Shown piece by piece: positions 1 to 10,960 of a stretch of DNA of 64,000 nucleotides. A model generated the notes under the pieces. That model made no database searches and was not told where the DNA came from. It saw only the letters and a list, made by a program, of their open reading frames with translations. Each line of letters begins with the position of its first letter. Within the stretch, counting starts at the first letter, position 1. The DNA lies in assembly GCF_907164915.1 (NCBI RefSeq), contig NC_061870.1, forward strand, positions 25,829,348 to 25,893,347. The letters run 5' to 3'. Made by a program: the position numbers and the translations under genes. This DNA is from Impatiens glandulifera. Lineage: Eukaryota > Streptophyta > Magnoliopsida > Ericales > Balsaminaceae.

Positions 1-85
1 ATAGGCTATTTACTATTGTTCTTATTGATGACTTTTTCTTATTCTCATATATGAATGATCTAAATTGCAATGTCATTCATGGCAG

Positions 86-2161
86 AATTTTCTGTTTACA
101 ACAAAGGAGGAGAATGCACAACTAAAAGCTATAGATTTTGGGTTGTCTGATTTTGTGAAGCCAGGTATTATGCCGCCTTTCAAATTGCTTATTATGATTT
201 TTTTTCCAGGATTGATTTTGTGATCAGATAAATTATTCCAATTCCAATTGATCAACCCTTTTGCAGATGAAAGACTGAATGATATTGTTGGCAGTGCTTA
301 TTATGTAGCCCCTGAAGTCCTCCATAGATCATATAGTACGGAGGCAGATGTTTGGAGTATAGGTGTAATATCATATATTCTATTGTGTGGTAGCCGTCCA
401 TTTTGGGCAAGAACCGAGTCTGGAATATTTCGTGCTGTTCTGAAAGCTGATCCGATTTTTGATGAACCTCCATGGCCTTCTCTATCTGTAGAGGCCAGGG
501 ACTTTGTTAAACGATTGTTGAACAAAGACCCACGTAAAAGAATGACAGCTGCTCAAGCCTTATGTATGTGTCTTAAAAACCTATCCAAACTTTCCATGCT
601 ATTATTGTCTTTTTCTAGCAATTCTTAACATAAATGCATTTATATAGGCCATCCATGGATTAGAAGTGACGACATAAAAGCGCCCCTTGATATTATGATT
701 TTCAAGCTCATGAAGGCATACATGCGGTCATCTTCGCTTCGCAAAGCTGCTTTACGGGTGGGTATTCAGTGCATTTTTTTTTTCATATGTGAATATTTGT
801 TTTCTTTAATTTCAAATTACTTGTTTTTTCTACATTGTGCCTTCTAATCTTCCTTAAATAACCTTTTTGTAACTAGTAACTTATTTGGCCTGTTTAGTCG
901 TGAAAGGCTTGTATTTCCTTTGATCTTTTTGGAATCAATTGCTAGTTGTTCACTCAACACGAGTAACATAAATGACAAGAGTCTTGGACTAAAGAGTTTA
1001 GCACCCTAAGGTCTTTGGTTCGATTCTTATTCAAAACACCTGGATTAATCGAGGTGGGTGCAAGCTGGCCCGAACACCCTTTTATTACAAAAAATTTCAA
1101 AGGAAAGAAAAAAGCTAGTTGATGAATTGGATGATGGTTGCAACTTTTGTCCTAAAAAATATTACTTTGCAAAAACTCTCCTATATTCTATACTTGTATG
1201 AGATATTGATGGACAACTATTGTTTTTGTTCACAATAATGTTCTTGTCATTACTTGCTTGTTTTTGGTTTGTAATTTCCTATGATCTTTCCTGTTATAGA
1301 TCTTTTGAATCTAATGATTTTATCTCGTATCCTTGATCTCCCTTCAACATGACAGGCTTTAGCAAAGACATTAACAGCGGATGAGCTATTTTATTTGAGG
1401 GAACAGTTTGCACTTTTGGAACCGAACAAAAACCAAACCATAAGCTTGGATAGTATTAAAGCGGTCAGTTCAAGCAAACCATCTTTTGAATTTGATTCTC
1501 TTTTGCTTCTGCTATTGTTTGTTTTAGTCCTCCTAATTTTTTAAACCAAAATTTTTGCCAGGCTTTGACAAGATATGCTACTGATGCTATGAAGGATTCG
1601 CGAGTCCATGAATTCCTTACATCTGTATGTGCTATATTTATTACTACTAAAGAATAACATGTTTATAGTTTACGCTTTTGAATAAAAAAATCTGTTTTAT
1701 ATTATTTACGACAGCTGAATGCACTACAATACCGACGAATGGATTTTGAGGAGTTTTGTGCGGCTGCTTTAAGTGTGCATCAACTTGAGGCTCTTGATCA
1801 GTGGGAGCAATATGCTCGCAGTGCATATGAGATTTTTGAGAAAGATGGGAACAGGGCTCTTGTCATTGAGGAACTGGCTTCAGTAAGTGCTTCCCATCTA
1901 AAATCTATAACTTCCCAACATTCATTCACAATGAAAGACTAAGAGTGTCGAATCAGTTAAGTGTTTGAAAAATAAAAAACTGCCTAAGCTTGTGTCATTT
2001 GGAATTTTTGTTTTTGACAGGAATTAGGAGTTGGACCATCGGTCCCAATTCATTCTGTCCTTCAAGATTGGATTAGGCATAACGATGGAAAGCTTAGTTT
2101 CATGGGTTTCATAAAATTGTTGCACGGAGTGTCTAGCCGATCTCTTGCGAAAGCGCAATAA
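86..2161 (+). CDS. CRK: CDPK-related protein kinase (CRK), 3' part of gene
   Basis: C-terminal 321 residues of a Ser/Thr kinase of the plant CDPK-related (CRK) family. Exons by splice sites and frame: 86-164, 267-563, 648-757, 1356-1463, 1562-1624, 1715-1882, 2021-2161 (966 nt, TAA at 2159-2161). The kinase part shows [12 protein letters not shown] (the DFG motif), [11 protein letters not shown] (the APE motif), [15 protein letters not shown] and [17 protein letters not shown]. After the kinase come the CRK-specific [17 protein letters not shown] and degenerate EF-hand-like segments ([36 protein letters not shown] is the clearest region, read across residues of exon 6), which in this family bind calcium poorly. 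The protein ends SSRSLAKAQ, as CRKs do. The N-terminus, with the probable myristoylation site, lies outside the window. The intron between exons 3 and 4 carries a SINE-like insert. The neighbouring SDR gene is convergent. Confidence 0.93.
945..1100 (+). mobile_element. SINE-like insertion in CRK intron
   Basis: Inside the intron 758-1355. The segment has a Pol III B-box-like core (tggttcgattctt at about 1017-1029) after a tRNA-like run (gtcttggactaaagag). It is followed by a non-tRNA tail (ggattaatcgaggtgggtg) and an A-rich end near 1090. This layout is typical of tRNA-derived plant SINEs. Target-site duplications were not identified, so the ends are approximate. Confidence 0.5.
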
Positions 2162-3938
2162 TAATTGGAAATAACTGTTTTACCCCCTCTCTGTCTGTCG
2201 TGCAATAATGATCAGCTAAAGATGGGCTAACCAACCGTGAGTCAGTCAGAGCAAGAGGATTCTGGGTTGAGAGAAAACTTGGCTGCCTAGATTTGTTGTG
2301 CAGTTGGGACAGCATTTGAATTGGACTCATTCAATATTATTGATCCTAGTTTGATGGGGGGTTTCACAGCCAAAGCATATAATAGAAGAGAAGACTTAAC
2401 TTACTTTTCATGTCAGTGTAAATTAATAGCTACAGAGCTGAGAGGAGAGATCATTTGATTCTATGAAACATTTGACTTTGAATATGTTGTTGTGGTGGGG
2501 AGTGGGGACGCATGCATCTGATAATATCCTTGTCTTTGTTGTTTGATTGGAATAGTAGTACATCTTGTCTAGTTTAACTTGTGTTCTACTTAACTTAGTT
2601 TGATTTTTCGATCTGTACTGTAATTTTCGATCATGTCATGCCTGAACATTAACTGCATCATCAACATTGATCTTCTTCAAGAAATTGAAGGGAGGAGGGG
2701 GATAAAATGGATCATATTCTAACAAACATAGAGTCACCAAGCATTGAGAAATCAATTAAATTTCAAATTTCTTAGGTGAATCATGTTCACCATTCTTAAT
2801 CAACTCATTTTGGTCAATTTTCATTTTTATGATTGAATTGAGAAGATTTTGCACTTCAATTAACGGCATTACCTGGTGGTGGATTACTTGGAATGAGAAT
2901 AAGAAAGATGGACTACCAAACACAAAAGATCTTTAATCAATATTTGATCAAGTATCATGGAATCATTCTATTAATTTAGTATGTTATGACATCATTGATG
3001 AACTTAAGTTTTAATGCTTTCATTGCATCTTTTTAATGAAACTATCTTATAAGTAAGAAATCAAATCCCCAATATTATATATTTTAACTGAAAAGACACC
3101 ATTTTTATGTAATGACAAAAAGAAAACAAATCATGAAATATGATTGTTTGCTCAATGTAGTGGATAAATAACAACACATGATTCATCCTTGGGAAAATGT
3201 ATTCTTAATCAATAGTTTATTTCAACAAGTTGTATCAGATATCCCGGATAAGGTGTGTCTTGATTCCACACCACAATTGCTCCACCAAAAACTGAGGAGA
3301 ATGACACTTTCCTCGAGCATGATTTTCATGCACGACGGACTGAACGATGAGATACAAGAATTTTGGGAAAAAAGTGGCTACAAAGGGGTAAGCACATACA
3401 CGAAAATACATTTAATTTTTTTAACAAGATGCAGAACTTAAAAGCTGGCTGCTCGAATCCAGGATTTTTGAAGGAGGTTAAGGATCTTGTTTCCACTAGG
3501 CTAGGCTAGAAGAGGGAATAGGGAATGATATACAAGACTTTGATCAAACCTTGTGATGAACTTCCGTAAGTATATTGGGATATAGAGACTCAAACCAAAC
3601 CAAACCAAACCAAACCAAAGTTTTAGCTATTATCGATCAGCCTCTTTGAGTGCATCATTGTTGCACCATCGACCATCACTAGTCTGTACTCATGCCAATC
3701 CATTTTTATAAGAATAATTAAGCATGCAACAAGCTTTCTCACTCAGCAATAGTACTATAATATAATTAATATTATGCTTAGTTGTTTGTTCTTCATATCC
3801 ATACTGATACAACCAAAATTACACTAATATATATAGTCCACACATATATATATATATGGAGAAATTAAGAGATTAGAGAATGTATATTTACAAATTAAAC
3901 ACTCAATAATAATAATAATAATAATAAAAAATTAATAG
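2162..3938. other. Convergent intergenic region between CRK and SDR genes
   Basis: Holds the CRK 3' untranslated region, probably to about 2.6 kb, then AT-rich DNA. There is an (aacc)n run at about 3592-3618. One exon-like open frame (3178-3441) is listed separately. Confidence 0.6.
3178..3387 (+). other. Unrecognised exon-like open frame
   Basis: An open frame with balanced amino-acid use (segment LDSTPQLLHQKLRRMTLSSS) ends at a good donor sequence (ggggtaagc at about 3387), and a possible acceptor (caacaag) lies near 3229. Its composition is less AT-biased than its surroundings. No flanking exon was found and no family was recognised. It may be a gene fragment or chance. Confidence 0.25.
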
Positions 3939-6900
3939 CTAGCGACGTGAGGGTGCGGTAGGACAAAGGTCCATTTCCTGTGTCCAGGCGGTTCGGTCTT
4001 GAGTATGTAACTGCCAATATATCTGAGCCAATCCATCCGGATCCATCGAACCATCCTCTCCTCCAACTATTCGCAAATTTGACCTATTTATTATATCTGC
4101 TTCATTAATTTCATCTATTTCTATCAATTTAATTAATTAATTAATTAATTAATCTTTCTTTATAAGAATCTTAATTAATAGGATTATATATGATCATGAT
4201 CATGATCATGAGCTAGGATATATAAGATTATAATACTAATATATATAAATAGTTTGAATGGAGAATCAGAATCTGCATCATGCATATGTCTACTTTGATG
4301 ATTGGGGACAAAATGGAAGAAGAATCAGAATCTTCACTCTCCACCCCGGAGAGAGAAAATAAATAAACAAAAAAAAGTTAAGGTTCTCTTGTATTCATTT
4401 TTCTGGGATTCTCTATCTTACCAAAAACAAATTAGAACCTTCTGGATTTTTAAGGAATCCTATTTATCTTATTTATAACATTGCTTCTACATACCAGCCT
4501 AATTAGACCAGTCATTTTAAACAACCCTCATGATTATTCTTAAATAATAATCAAAGTTTAATTCTCATTCCTTCAACTTTATATTTAATCAATTTTTTTT
4601 ATCATAATTATGATCACATTAGTAAAAAATCACGAGCACCCAAGATTTGTTAAAGAGAAGCAAAGACTCTACAGTGCTTGCTGTCAACAATGACTAAAAA
4701 CAAATAAGTTACGACTATGTTTTGCTTCTCCTTTATATGTGTCTACAAGCTCGAGCCCAAAACCTTAGAAATGTCGGATTAGAATATTCACCTCATTTTT
4801 GTCGCTAAACTAGAAGAGGGATAAAGTTTGTAATAATCAAGTCATAAGTTAAAAGGTCTTCAGCTTCAAAGTGATCTCAAACACTATTTGAAAACATGAA
4901 ATCATTTTGTCTAATTCATGTTTTTACTGTCATTACTTGTTTTTGTAACAAATTGAATTTTGCATGGACTGGATGATAAACAAAAAGTCAACATGACAGG
5001 AGAAACTGAGTTCATCAAGAAAATTGAGCTTAGATTTGAAGGTTTTAGGGTTTTGTATTTTCCTTTCTTTTCGTTTATTTTTAAGAGTTTATGTTTATTT
5101 AATTCAATTTGATTAACTCATGTCAAACGACTTTTTAGTCTTTTTGGTATGAGATTATTTTATGAATTATGATTCATATTATTTTGTGAATCATAAATAA
5201 TATTATAATGTGAATTTTTGTCCATATTATAGGCCTCGTTCAGATTGGATATTTAAAAAAATGGGAGAAAAAAATAATGATAGTTGATGATTTTGAGAAA
5301 GTAATAATTATATATATATTTTTTTTTTGATAAAAAAGACTTAAAAATATTAATATATATAAATAAAATAAAAAAAATTTAAAATGTGAAGTATTTGAGT
5401 ATTTTTGTTAATGAAATAAGTGATATAATGGTTGAGAGGTCATTTATTGGAAAATTGATTTTGTTTGAGTTTTATAAAATTCCAAAGAGAACAGGCCTTA
5501 ATATATACAAATTCTTGTTAGGCTTAATTTTTAAAGTGTTCGGATTGCTAGATCGAGAAGTATGGTTAATTTGAATATATATGTGAGTAAATAAATATTT
5601 GGGACGGATTTTAAATTGATCCATCCATAAACTTAAAACGGTTAAAAATAAAATAAAAAATATTAGGTTTATAATGACAATATTTGACTTGTACACATTA
5701 TTTTTCAATTATTCATTTTAATATTTGATAAAAATAACAAATAGTAAATATTTGGATTATGATTCACATGTGATCAAATTGTAATAATAAATATTTAGGC
5801 ATTATATTATTATTTTTTTCTTCAAACTTACTTTTTTCTTATAGTACGGTACTATTTAAAAATAATTTATATTTTTCTATTTCACATTTAAATAAATGCG
5901 TAAAAAGTCGAGTAAGTTAATATTATATTATTCGAGTTCGACTCGAATTGTATTGTAAGTGTTCGAACTTGACCGAATAGCAAAATTTATACTCGAACTT
6001 GGCTTGATGACAATTCGAGTAATTCGAGCTCGAATTCGGAAACTCTGATTAAATTAAATATTTTAATGATGATGTATAATATAGAAAATAATAAATGTTG
6101 CTTGCCTGGGAAAACCAATGACGCCATCTATGATAACATGAGCCACATGTACACCAAGAGGCTGAAACTCCCTCGCAAGGCACTGTGATAGGGCTCTTAG
6201 CGCAAACTTCCCACAGCCTAATCATCATCAATTCATCATCATCAATAATAAAAATGCAGATTGGATTCTGAATCAAAGCTTCAAATTAGGATGGATAATG
6301 GATTCATCAGTCAAACAAACAAACACTCACATAATTCTGTATAGCCAGCCATGCCATTGAGGGAGGCTGAAGAACCAGTGAAGAGAACTGTTCCTCTTCC
6401 TCTTTCCACCATTCCTGGCATCACCTAATTCTCGATTAATTCAATTTTACCGATCAGAATCATATATGATCAATCAATCAATCGATTCAACTAATTTGAA
6501 ATATAAATATACCTGCTGAGCGCAGTGGAAGGCGCCGACGGAAGAAACGGCCATGGATTTCTGGAATGAGTCGATTGGAATATCGGTGAAGGAGATAGGA
6601 CGCCAGTTCGCATCTAGCGGTTGTTGACAAGCATTGTAGATTAGAACTTCAACGAAACCTAGAGATAGTACACCTTCGAACGCTTCCCTTACACTTCGCG
6701 AATCGGAACAATCGATTCGGATCGCAAACACCTGCGTTTTCTCCTCTCTGGCTATTTCTTCAGCAAATGTCGATAGTTTACCTTTCCATAATAATAATAA
6801 TAATTAGCTAACAGGAGATAGATAGATAGATGAAATGCTTGGTACCTAGGTCACGAGCGAGGATGGCGACGGTGTAGCCTTCGTTAGCGAATTTTCTGGC

Positions 6901-6981
6901 GATGGAACGGCCGAGCTTGGGACCGACGCCGACGACAGCAGCGATGCCTCGGGATGAAACGGAACCGGAAACGTTTCGCAT
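3939..6981 (-). CDS. Short-chain dehydrogenase/reductase, NAD(P)-binding Rossmann fold
   Basis: Five exons on the minus strand: 6981-6846, 6781-6513, 6424-6331, 6217-6106, 4083-3939. They join in frame to 251 residues. The glycine-rich dinucleotide-binding motif is GVGPKLG (residues 18-24). Other SDR landmarks are IDCSDSRSVREAFEG, the NA of LIYNA at the usual NNAG position, and a serine in FTGSSASLNG (150-159). The catalytic tyrosine/lysine region reads YTELCCGK, so the residue four before K170 is Leu, not the Tyr of YxxxK; the nearest Tyr is seven before. From memory, a plant SDR subfamily has this LCCGKFALRALSQCLAREF segment and the C-terminal DRTAWTQE found here in the distant last exon. 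Introns are GT-AG except the last (4084-6105), which begins GC (AG|GCAAGC). The start is the first ATG after an in-frame stop. Substrate unknown. Confidence 0.88.
4084..6105 (-). other. 2-kb GC-AG intron of the SDR gene
   Basis: The donor on the minus strand is CCCAG|GCAAGC at 6106/6105 and the acceptor is AATAG|G at 4084/4083. The codon split across it (AG+G) restores the frame. The intron is AT-rich and holds (aatt)n and catgat runs near 4130-4210. A partial copy of the tgatgctt repeat family lies at about 5519-5674, and a self-complementary ttcgagttcgactcgaatt cluster at about 5930-6040. Confidence 0.75.
5519..5674 (+). repeat. Partial copy of the tgatgctt dispersed repeat family
   Basis: Matches the body of the three copies at 28.2-30.3 kb. 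It shares gcttaatttt, aagtgttcggattg, the cgagaagtatggttaattt stretch and cataaacttaaaacggtt. It lacks the outer end and the downstream half. Confidence 0.6.
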
Positions 6982-8636
6982 ATCTTCTGGATCGAGTGTA
7001 CGATGGCGAAATGGTAGTGGATGTGGACTGGCTGTTGGTTCTGACGTGAAGTTGCAGAAGCACGCAGTACGAACCTTGAGGAGTCAGTTTGGAGGTGGTT
7101 ATAACTGCAAGTTTCTCTCTCTTTCTTTCTTTTTCCGGTGTCAGGTTGAATGAATAGGCTATTTGAAATTTCTTCCTACATACAGGCAGGCAGGGTCCAG
7201 GGTTTTTGGCTTTTTCTTCAACTTGAACAAGCAAAGCAGAGATATATAGCCTTTCTCCATGTCTTGAAAAGACTATCAAAATTTAATACAATACAAATAT
7301 AATCATTCTTTCATAATTTTTAACTTTTTTTTTAAATCTAAGTTCTCTTTCTCTATAAATTGTGTTTTTGTTTTTTTTTACCTCTCAGATTTGAGGAATG
7401 TTGTATTTTGTTCGAATCGACTAAATCATGTTTAGTCCGATCGAATTTTTATATCTACGTAATACTCTCAACTCTTAGCAGATAATTTGTTGCTAATATT
7501 CGTTAATTATCTTGGCAAAGTTTTGTCGAGTTTGTATACATCCATCCATTTCTTAGTAGTAAATGAGATCAACTTGTTATATGTGGAATTGTTTCCTTTT
7601 GTTTAATAAAAAGTTTTTGAAGCTCACCATTCTTTTATATATATTCTCTCTTGATTTACTTATATATATTATTCATAGATTTATATGGGTTTCTCATTAT
7701 TTTGAATATATATATATATATATTTATATATATTTGAATTTTTTCATTGAATTTTTATTTTTTTATAAAATTTGTTATACAATTAATGTTTAGATACTCG
7801 TGTAATTGTTTTGATTTTTTTAAATACTATTTTGTATTATTTGCAAATTAATATTATATATGTAACACTTTATTTGAATTAAAAAATAAAATTAATTTAT
7901 TTGTTTTCACCCCTATTATTCAATTTGAAAACTCTATATTTATTGTGTACTTTTTTCCATGATATGTTATTTTGCAATATTCAACTTTTTTTTATTTGAT
8001 TGAATTCAAAATTCTTCATATTTTCAAATTATTATTAATATTTGATTAAGTTGTTTTTATTCATGTTTTCGATAGAGAAAAATCGGTAATTTTTTGATGT
8101 ACAGATGAAAATATACAATTATTCCTAGCAAATAAAAAATTCTCAAACTACCTAACAACTAAAAAAACTTGAAATATTTAAGAACATGTTCATTTGTATA
8201 AAGGTCCATTTATCCTACTAATTAATGATATGATTAGTAGGAAATGCATCACAATTCTTGGAATATATGTAGAATATGCAGTTTTGGGAGACATGGATGT
8301 GGAGTTGCAATAAGAGGGTTTGACAAATAATAAGCATTTAAGATTTTCAACAGCATAATAAATAAAATTGACAAAAACACTTTTTTACCTATTAAATTTA
8401 TCTAAATCAATTACATTTTCATATCAAAATATAATCAAAGTTACTTTTAATTTTCTTTTTTTTATAATTTTTAAAATAATTGTAGTCTTATAATGATTGT
8501 TACCAAATATCACTTACAAAATTGCTATATTTTATATTTTCATGGATAATCTAGTTCCAACTAAATATGAGATCATTTGAAAATTCTAGTTGAAAATATT
8601 GAGTTATGAAGCCTACACTTATAATAAACTCTACAT
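6982..8636. other. SDR upstream region and AT-rich intergenic DNA
   Basis: The SDR promoter and 5' leader probably lie in 6982-7400, which is the only less AT-rich part. The rest is AT-rich with (TA)n at about 7708-7730. No gene was seen. Confidence 0.5.
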
Positions 8637-8961
8637 TGTTAATTAGAGTTAATTAGGTTTTTTTTTTGGTTTGGGCTTGGGCCTGACCAAAGTTATTTAG
8701 ATTTATTATTTAAATGTTTACCCTATAAATATATGATTATTAAGGGTTTACATTGTTAAGATAGAATTCTAGAGAGATAAAGTGTGAAACAAAAATTCTG
8801 TATTTCTTTTTCTTCTTTATAGTGAAATCTAATGGTGACTGAAATGGACGTAGCTTAATTTGAGTGAACCACTATAAATCTGTGTCTTTTTGTGTTCTTC
8901 TTTCTTGCATTTTTACAGATTGTTTCAAGCTGGTCGGATTTAGGAGATACAAATCCTAACA
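8637..8961 (+). repeat. Copia 5' LTR, left arm
   Basis: 325 bp, TGTTAATTAG at the start and CCTAACA at the end, followed by two bases and the initiator-tRNA-Met primer-binding site. It pairs as an inverted repeat with 9964-10287. Confidence 0.75.
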
Positions 8962-9004
8962 ACTGGTATCAGAGCAGCTATGCTAGATCTAAGCATTGGA
9001 AACA

Positions 9005-9451
9005 ATGGCAAGTGAGAATAGTATAAGACATGGGATTGGAAGATTCAATGGGACAGATTATGCTTTCTGGAAAATGCAGATTGAAGATTATCTCTATCGA
9101 AAGAAGTTTCATGTTCCTTTGAGTGAGAAATCAGAGAAGATGGATGAAGCTGAATGGAAACTCCTTGATAGACAGGTTTTGAGAGTTGTCCGATTGACGC
9201 TAGCCAAGACGATTGCTCACAATGTAGCAAAGGAGAAGACCATCATGGGTCTGATGAAAACTCTTTTTGATATGTATGAGAAACAATCTGCTAACAACAA
9301 GGTACACTTAATGAAAAGACTCTTTTATTTAAGAATGATTGATTATACTTCTGTCACTACTAATTTGAATGAATTCAATACAATTGTGAATCAATTGCTA
9401 TCTGTTGAGATTGATTTTGGGGATGAAGTTAGTGCCCTAATTTTGTTAGCA
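9005..9451 (+). pseudogene. Copia gag N-terminal fragment (left arm)
   Basis: Begins MASENSIRHGIGRFNGTDYA and continues as the gag N-terminal region of copia polyproteins (FWKMQIEDYL, then an LMKTLFDMYEK segment and a VHLMKRLFYLRM segment). It stays open to the turn of the inverted repeat, where the frame runs into the spacer and stops at 9499. About 150 gag residues remain and all downstream domains are missing. An in-frame ATG nine bases upstream (8996) is the alternative start. Confidence 0.75.
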
Positions 9452-9476
9452 ACCGTATTCTTTCTTAAGTTAGAGA

Positions 9477-9919
9477 TGCTAACAAAATCAGGGCACTAAC
9501 TTCATCCCCAAAATTAATCTCAACAGATAGCAATTGATTCACAATTGTATTGAATTCATTCAAATGAGTAGTGACAGAAGTACCATCAACCATTCTTAAG
9601 TAAAAAAGGCTTTTCATTAAGTGTAAATTGTTGTTAGGAGATGGTTTCTCATACATATCAGAAAGAACTTTTATCAGACCCATGGTGGTTTTCTCTTTGC
9701 TACATTATGAGTAACCGTCTTGGCTAGCGTCAATCGAACAACTTTCAAAACCTGTCTATCAAGGAGTTTCATTCAGCTTCATTCATCTTTTTTGGTTTCT
9801 CACTCAAAGGAACATGAAGCTTTTTCCATAGAGATTATTTTCAATCTGTATTCTTCAAAAGACATAATTTGTCCCATCGAATCTTACAATCCCATGTCCT
9901 ATACTGTTCTCATTTGCCA
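9477..9919 (-). pseudogene. Copia gag N-terminal fragment (right arm)
   Basis: Mirror copy of the left-arm gag, read on the minus strand from an ATGGCAAATGAGAAC start near 9919. The distal part is still readable (LIKVLSDMYEK, VTTHLNEFNTIVNQLLSVEI). The proximal part is broken by frameshifts and stops, for example a TGA where the left arm has TGG (FWKM region). Confidence 0.7.
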
Positions 9920-9963
9920 TCGTTTTTAATGCTAAGATCTAGCCTAGCTGCTCTGATACCAAT

Positions 9964-10287
9964 TGTTATGATTTGTATCTCCCAAATCCGACCTGCTTGA
10001 AACGATTTGTAAAAAACTCAAGAAAGAAGAACACAAGAAGATACAGATTTATAGTGGTTCACTCAAAATGAGCAACGTCCACTTCAACCGCCATCAAATT
10101 TCACTATGAAGAAGAATGAATACATAGTTTTTTGTCTCATACTTTATCTCTCTAGAATTCTATCTAGTTTTTGTAACCCTTAATAATCATATATTTATAA
10201 GATAAATATTCAAATAATAAACTTAAATAACTCTTGGTCAGGCCCAAGCCCAAAACAAAATACAAACCCAATAAACTCTAATTAACA
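9964..10287 (-). repeat. Copia 5' LTR, right arm
   Basis: 324 bp on the minus strand, TGTTAATTAGAG at the start and CATAACA at the end, next to a primer-binding site at 9950-9961. Diverged homologue of 8637-8961. Confidence 0.72.
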
Positions 10288-10365
10288 ATGTTTAAATGAG
10301 AAAATGAAAGGAGTGATGATAGAGAAGGAGCATTAATGATTTCAAACCTTTCATTAAGCTATGCA

Positions 10366-10952
10366 TAGGGGTGTTCATCGGTTCGGTTTCGGGTTATTCG
10401 AGTTCCTCAATTCGGTTTCTTCGAATTTTTTGTTTTTTTTCGTAAATTCGAAAACCAAACCGAATTCGAATAAATTCTAATTAAACCGAACCGAATTCGA
10501 ATTTTATATTCGGTTTGAACTTCGAATAATTCGAATTCAAACCGAATTCAGTTTTTTTTTATTTTAAACTCAAAATAAAATGTACCAACCAAGAATTGAA
10601 CGCGAGGTCTATACCATGTTAGGGTACTATTCTACCACTAGACCACTAATGTTTTTGTTTCATTTTTTTCTTTTATTATAAATCTTAATTCAAAATATTA
10701 TAGTTTGATTATTTTGAACTTATTCTTAAGTTAAGTTTGGAAGAATAAATAATAAAAAATGAATTCGGTTTTCGGTTTGGTTTTCGAGTTGAAACCCAAA
10801 CTCGAAAACCAATTTGAAAACCGTATTTGAATTCGAATTTGTTTGAAATTCGATTCGAAAACCGAAAATGAAATTCGAATTCGGTTTATTCGAATTCGGT
10901 GAATTCGAATTCGGTCGGATATTCGGTTCAGACCAAATATTGAACACCCCTA
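10366..10952. mobile_element. hAT-type MITE with tRNA-Gly relic
   Basis: 587 bp. Perfect 12-bp terminal inverted repeats TAGGGGTGTTCA / TGAACACCCCTA, flanked by the exact 8-bp target duplication gctatgca (10358-10365 and 10953-10960). The TIR form and 8-bp duplication point to hAT. The body is low-complexity, built from reiterated ttcggttt and gaattcg units that are self-complementary. The centre holds a degenerate tRNA-Gly-like sequence. No transposase frame, so it would need an enzyme from elsewhere. Confidence 0.9.
10581..10652 (-). pseudogene. tRNA-Gly(GCC)-like relic inside the MITE
   Basis: The minus strand aligns over its whole length with plant tRNA-Gly(GCC) as I recall it. The block TGGTCTAGTGGTAGAATAGT (D-arm side, containing the A box) is intact. 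The anticodon region reads CCTAACATGG where CCTGCCACGG is expected, and the B box is cgttcaattct, not ggttcgattcc. Most differences are C-to-T or G-to-A. It cannot be a normal glycine tRNA. Confidence 0.75.
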
Positions 10953-10960
10953 GCTATGCA

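Larger units (their letters stand above)
8637..10287. mobile_element. Head-to-head copia 5' ends forming a long inverted repeat
   Basis: Two copia 5' ends face each other. Left arm (+): LTR 8637-8961 (TGTTA...TAACA), primer-binding site TGGTATCAGAGC at 8964-8975, gag start. Right arm (-): LTR 10287-9964, the same primer-binding site at 9961-9950, gag start. The gag sequences meet at about 9451 and 9477 around a 25-base spacer. The arms are clearly homologous but not identical, with many substitutions and small indels. No 3' LTR, polypurine tract, protease, integrase or reverse transcriptase is present. The outer ends carry TG...CA but no 5-bp direct duplication. Instead the inversion continues about 4 bp outward (acat / atgt). 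Confidence 0.85.

Noticed and set aside
6884..7279. Minus-strand frame of 131 residues over the SDR first exon
   Set aside because: It is a shadow in another frame of the SDR first exon and its leader; the composition is Arg/Ser/Pro-rich and not protein-like.
10726..10947. Asn/Pro-rich open frame in the MITE
   Set aside because: It is produced by the reiterated gaattcggt words of the MITE.
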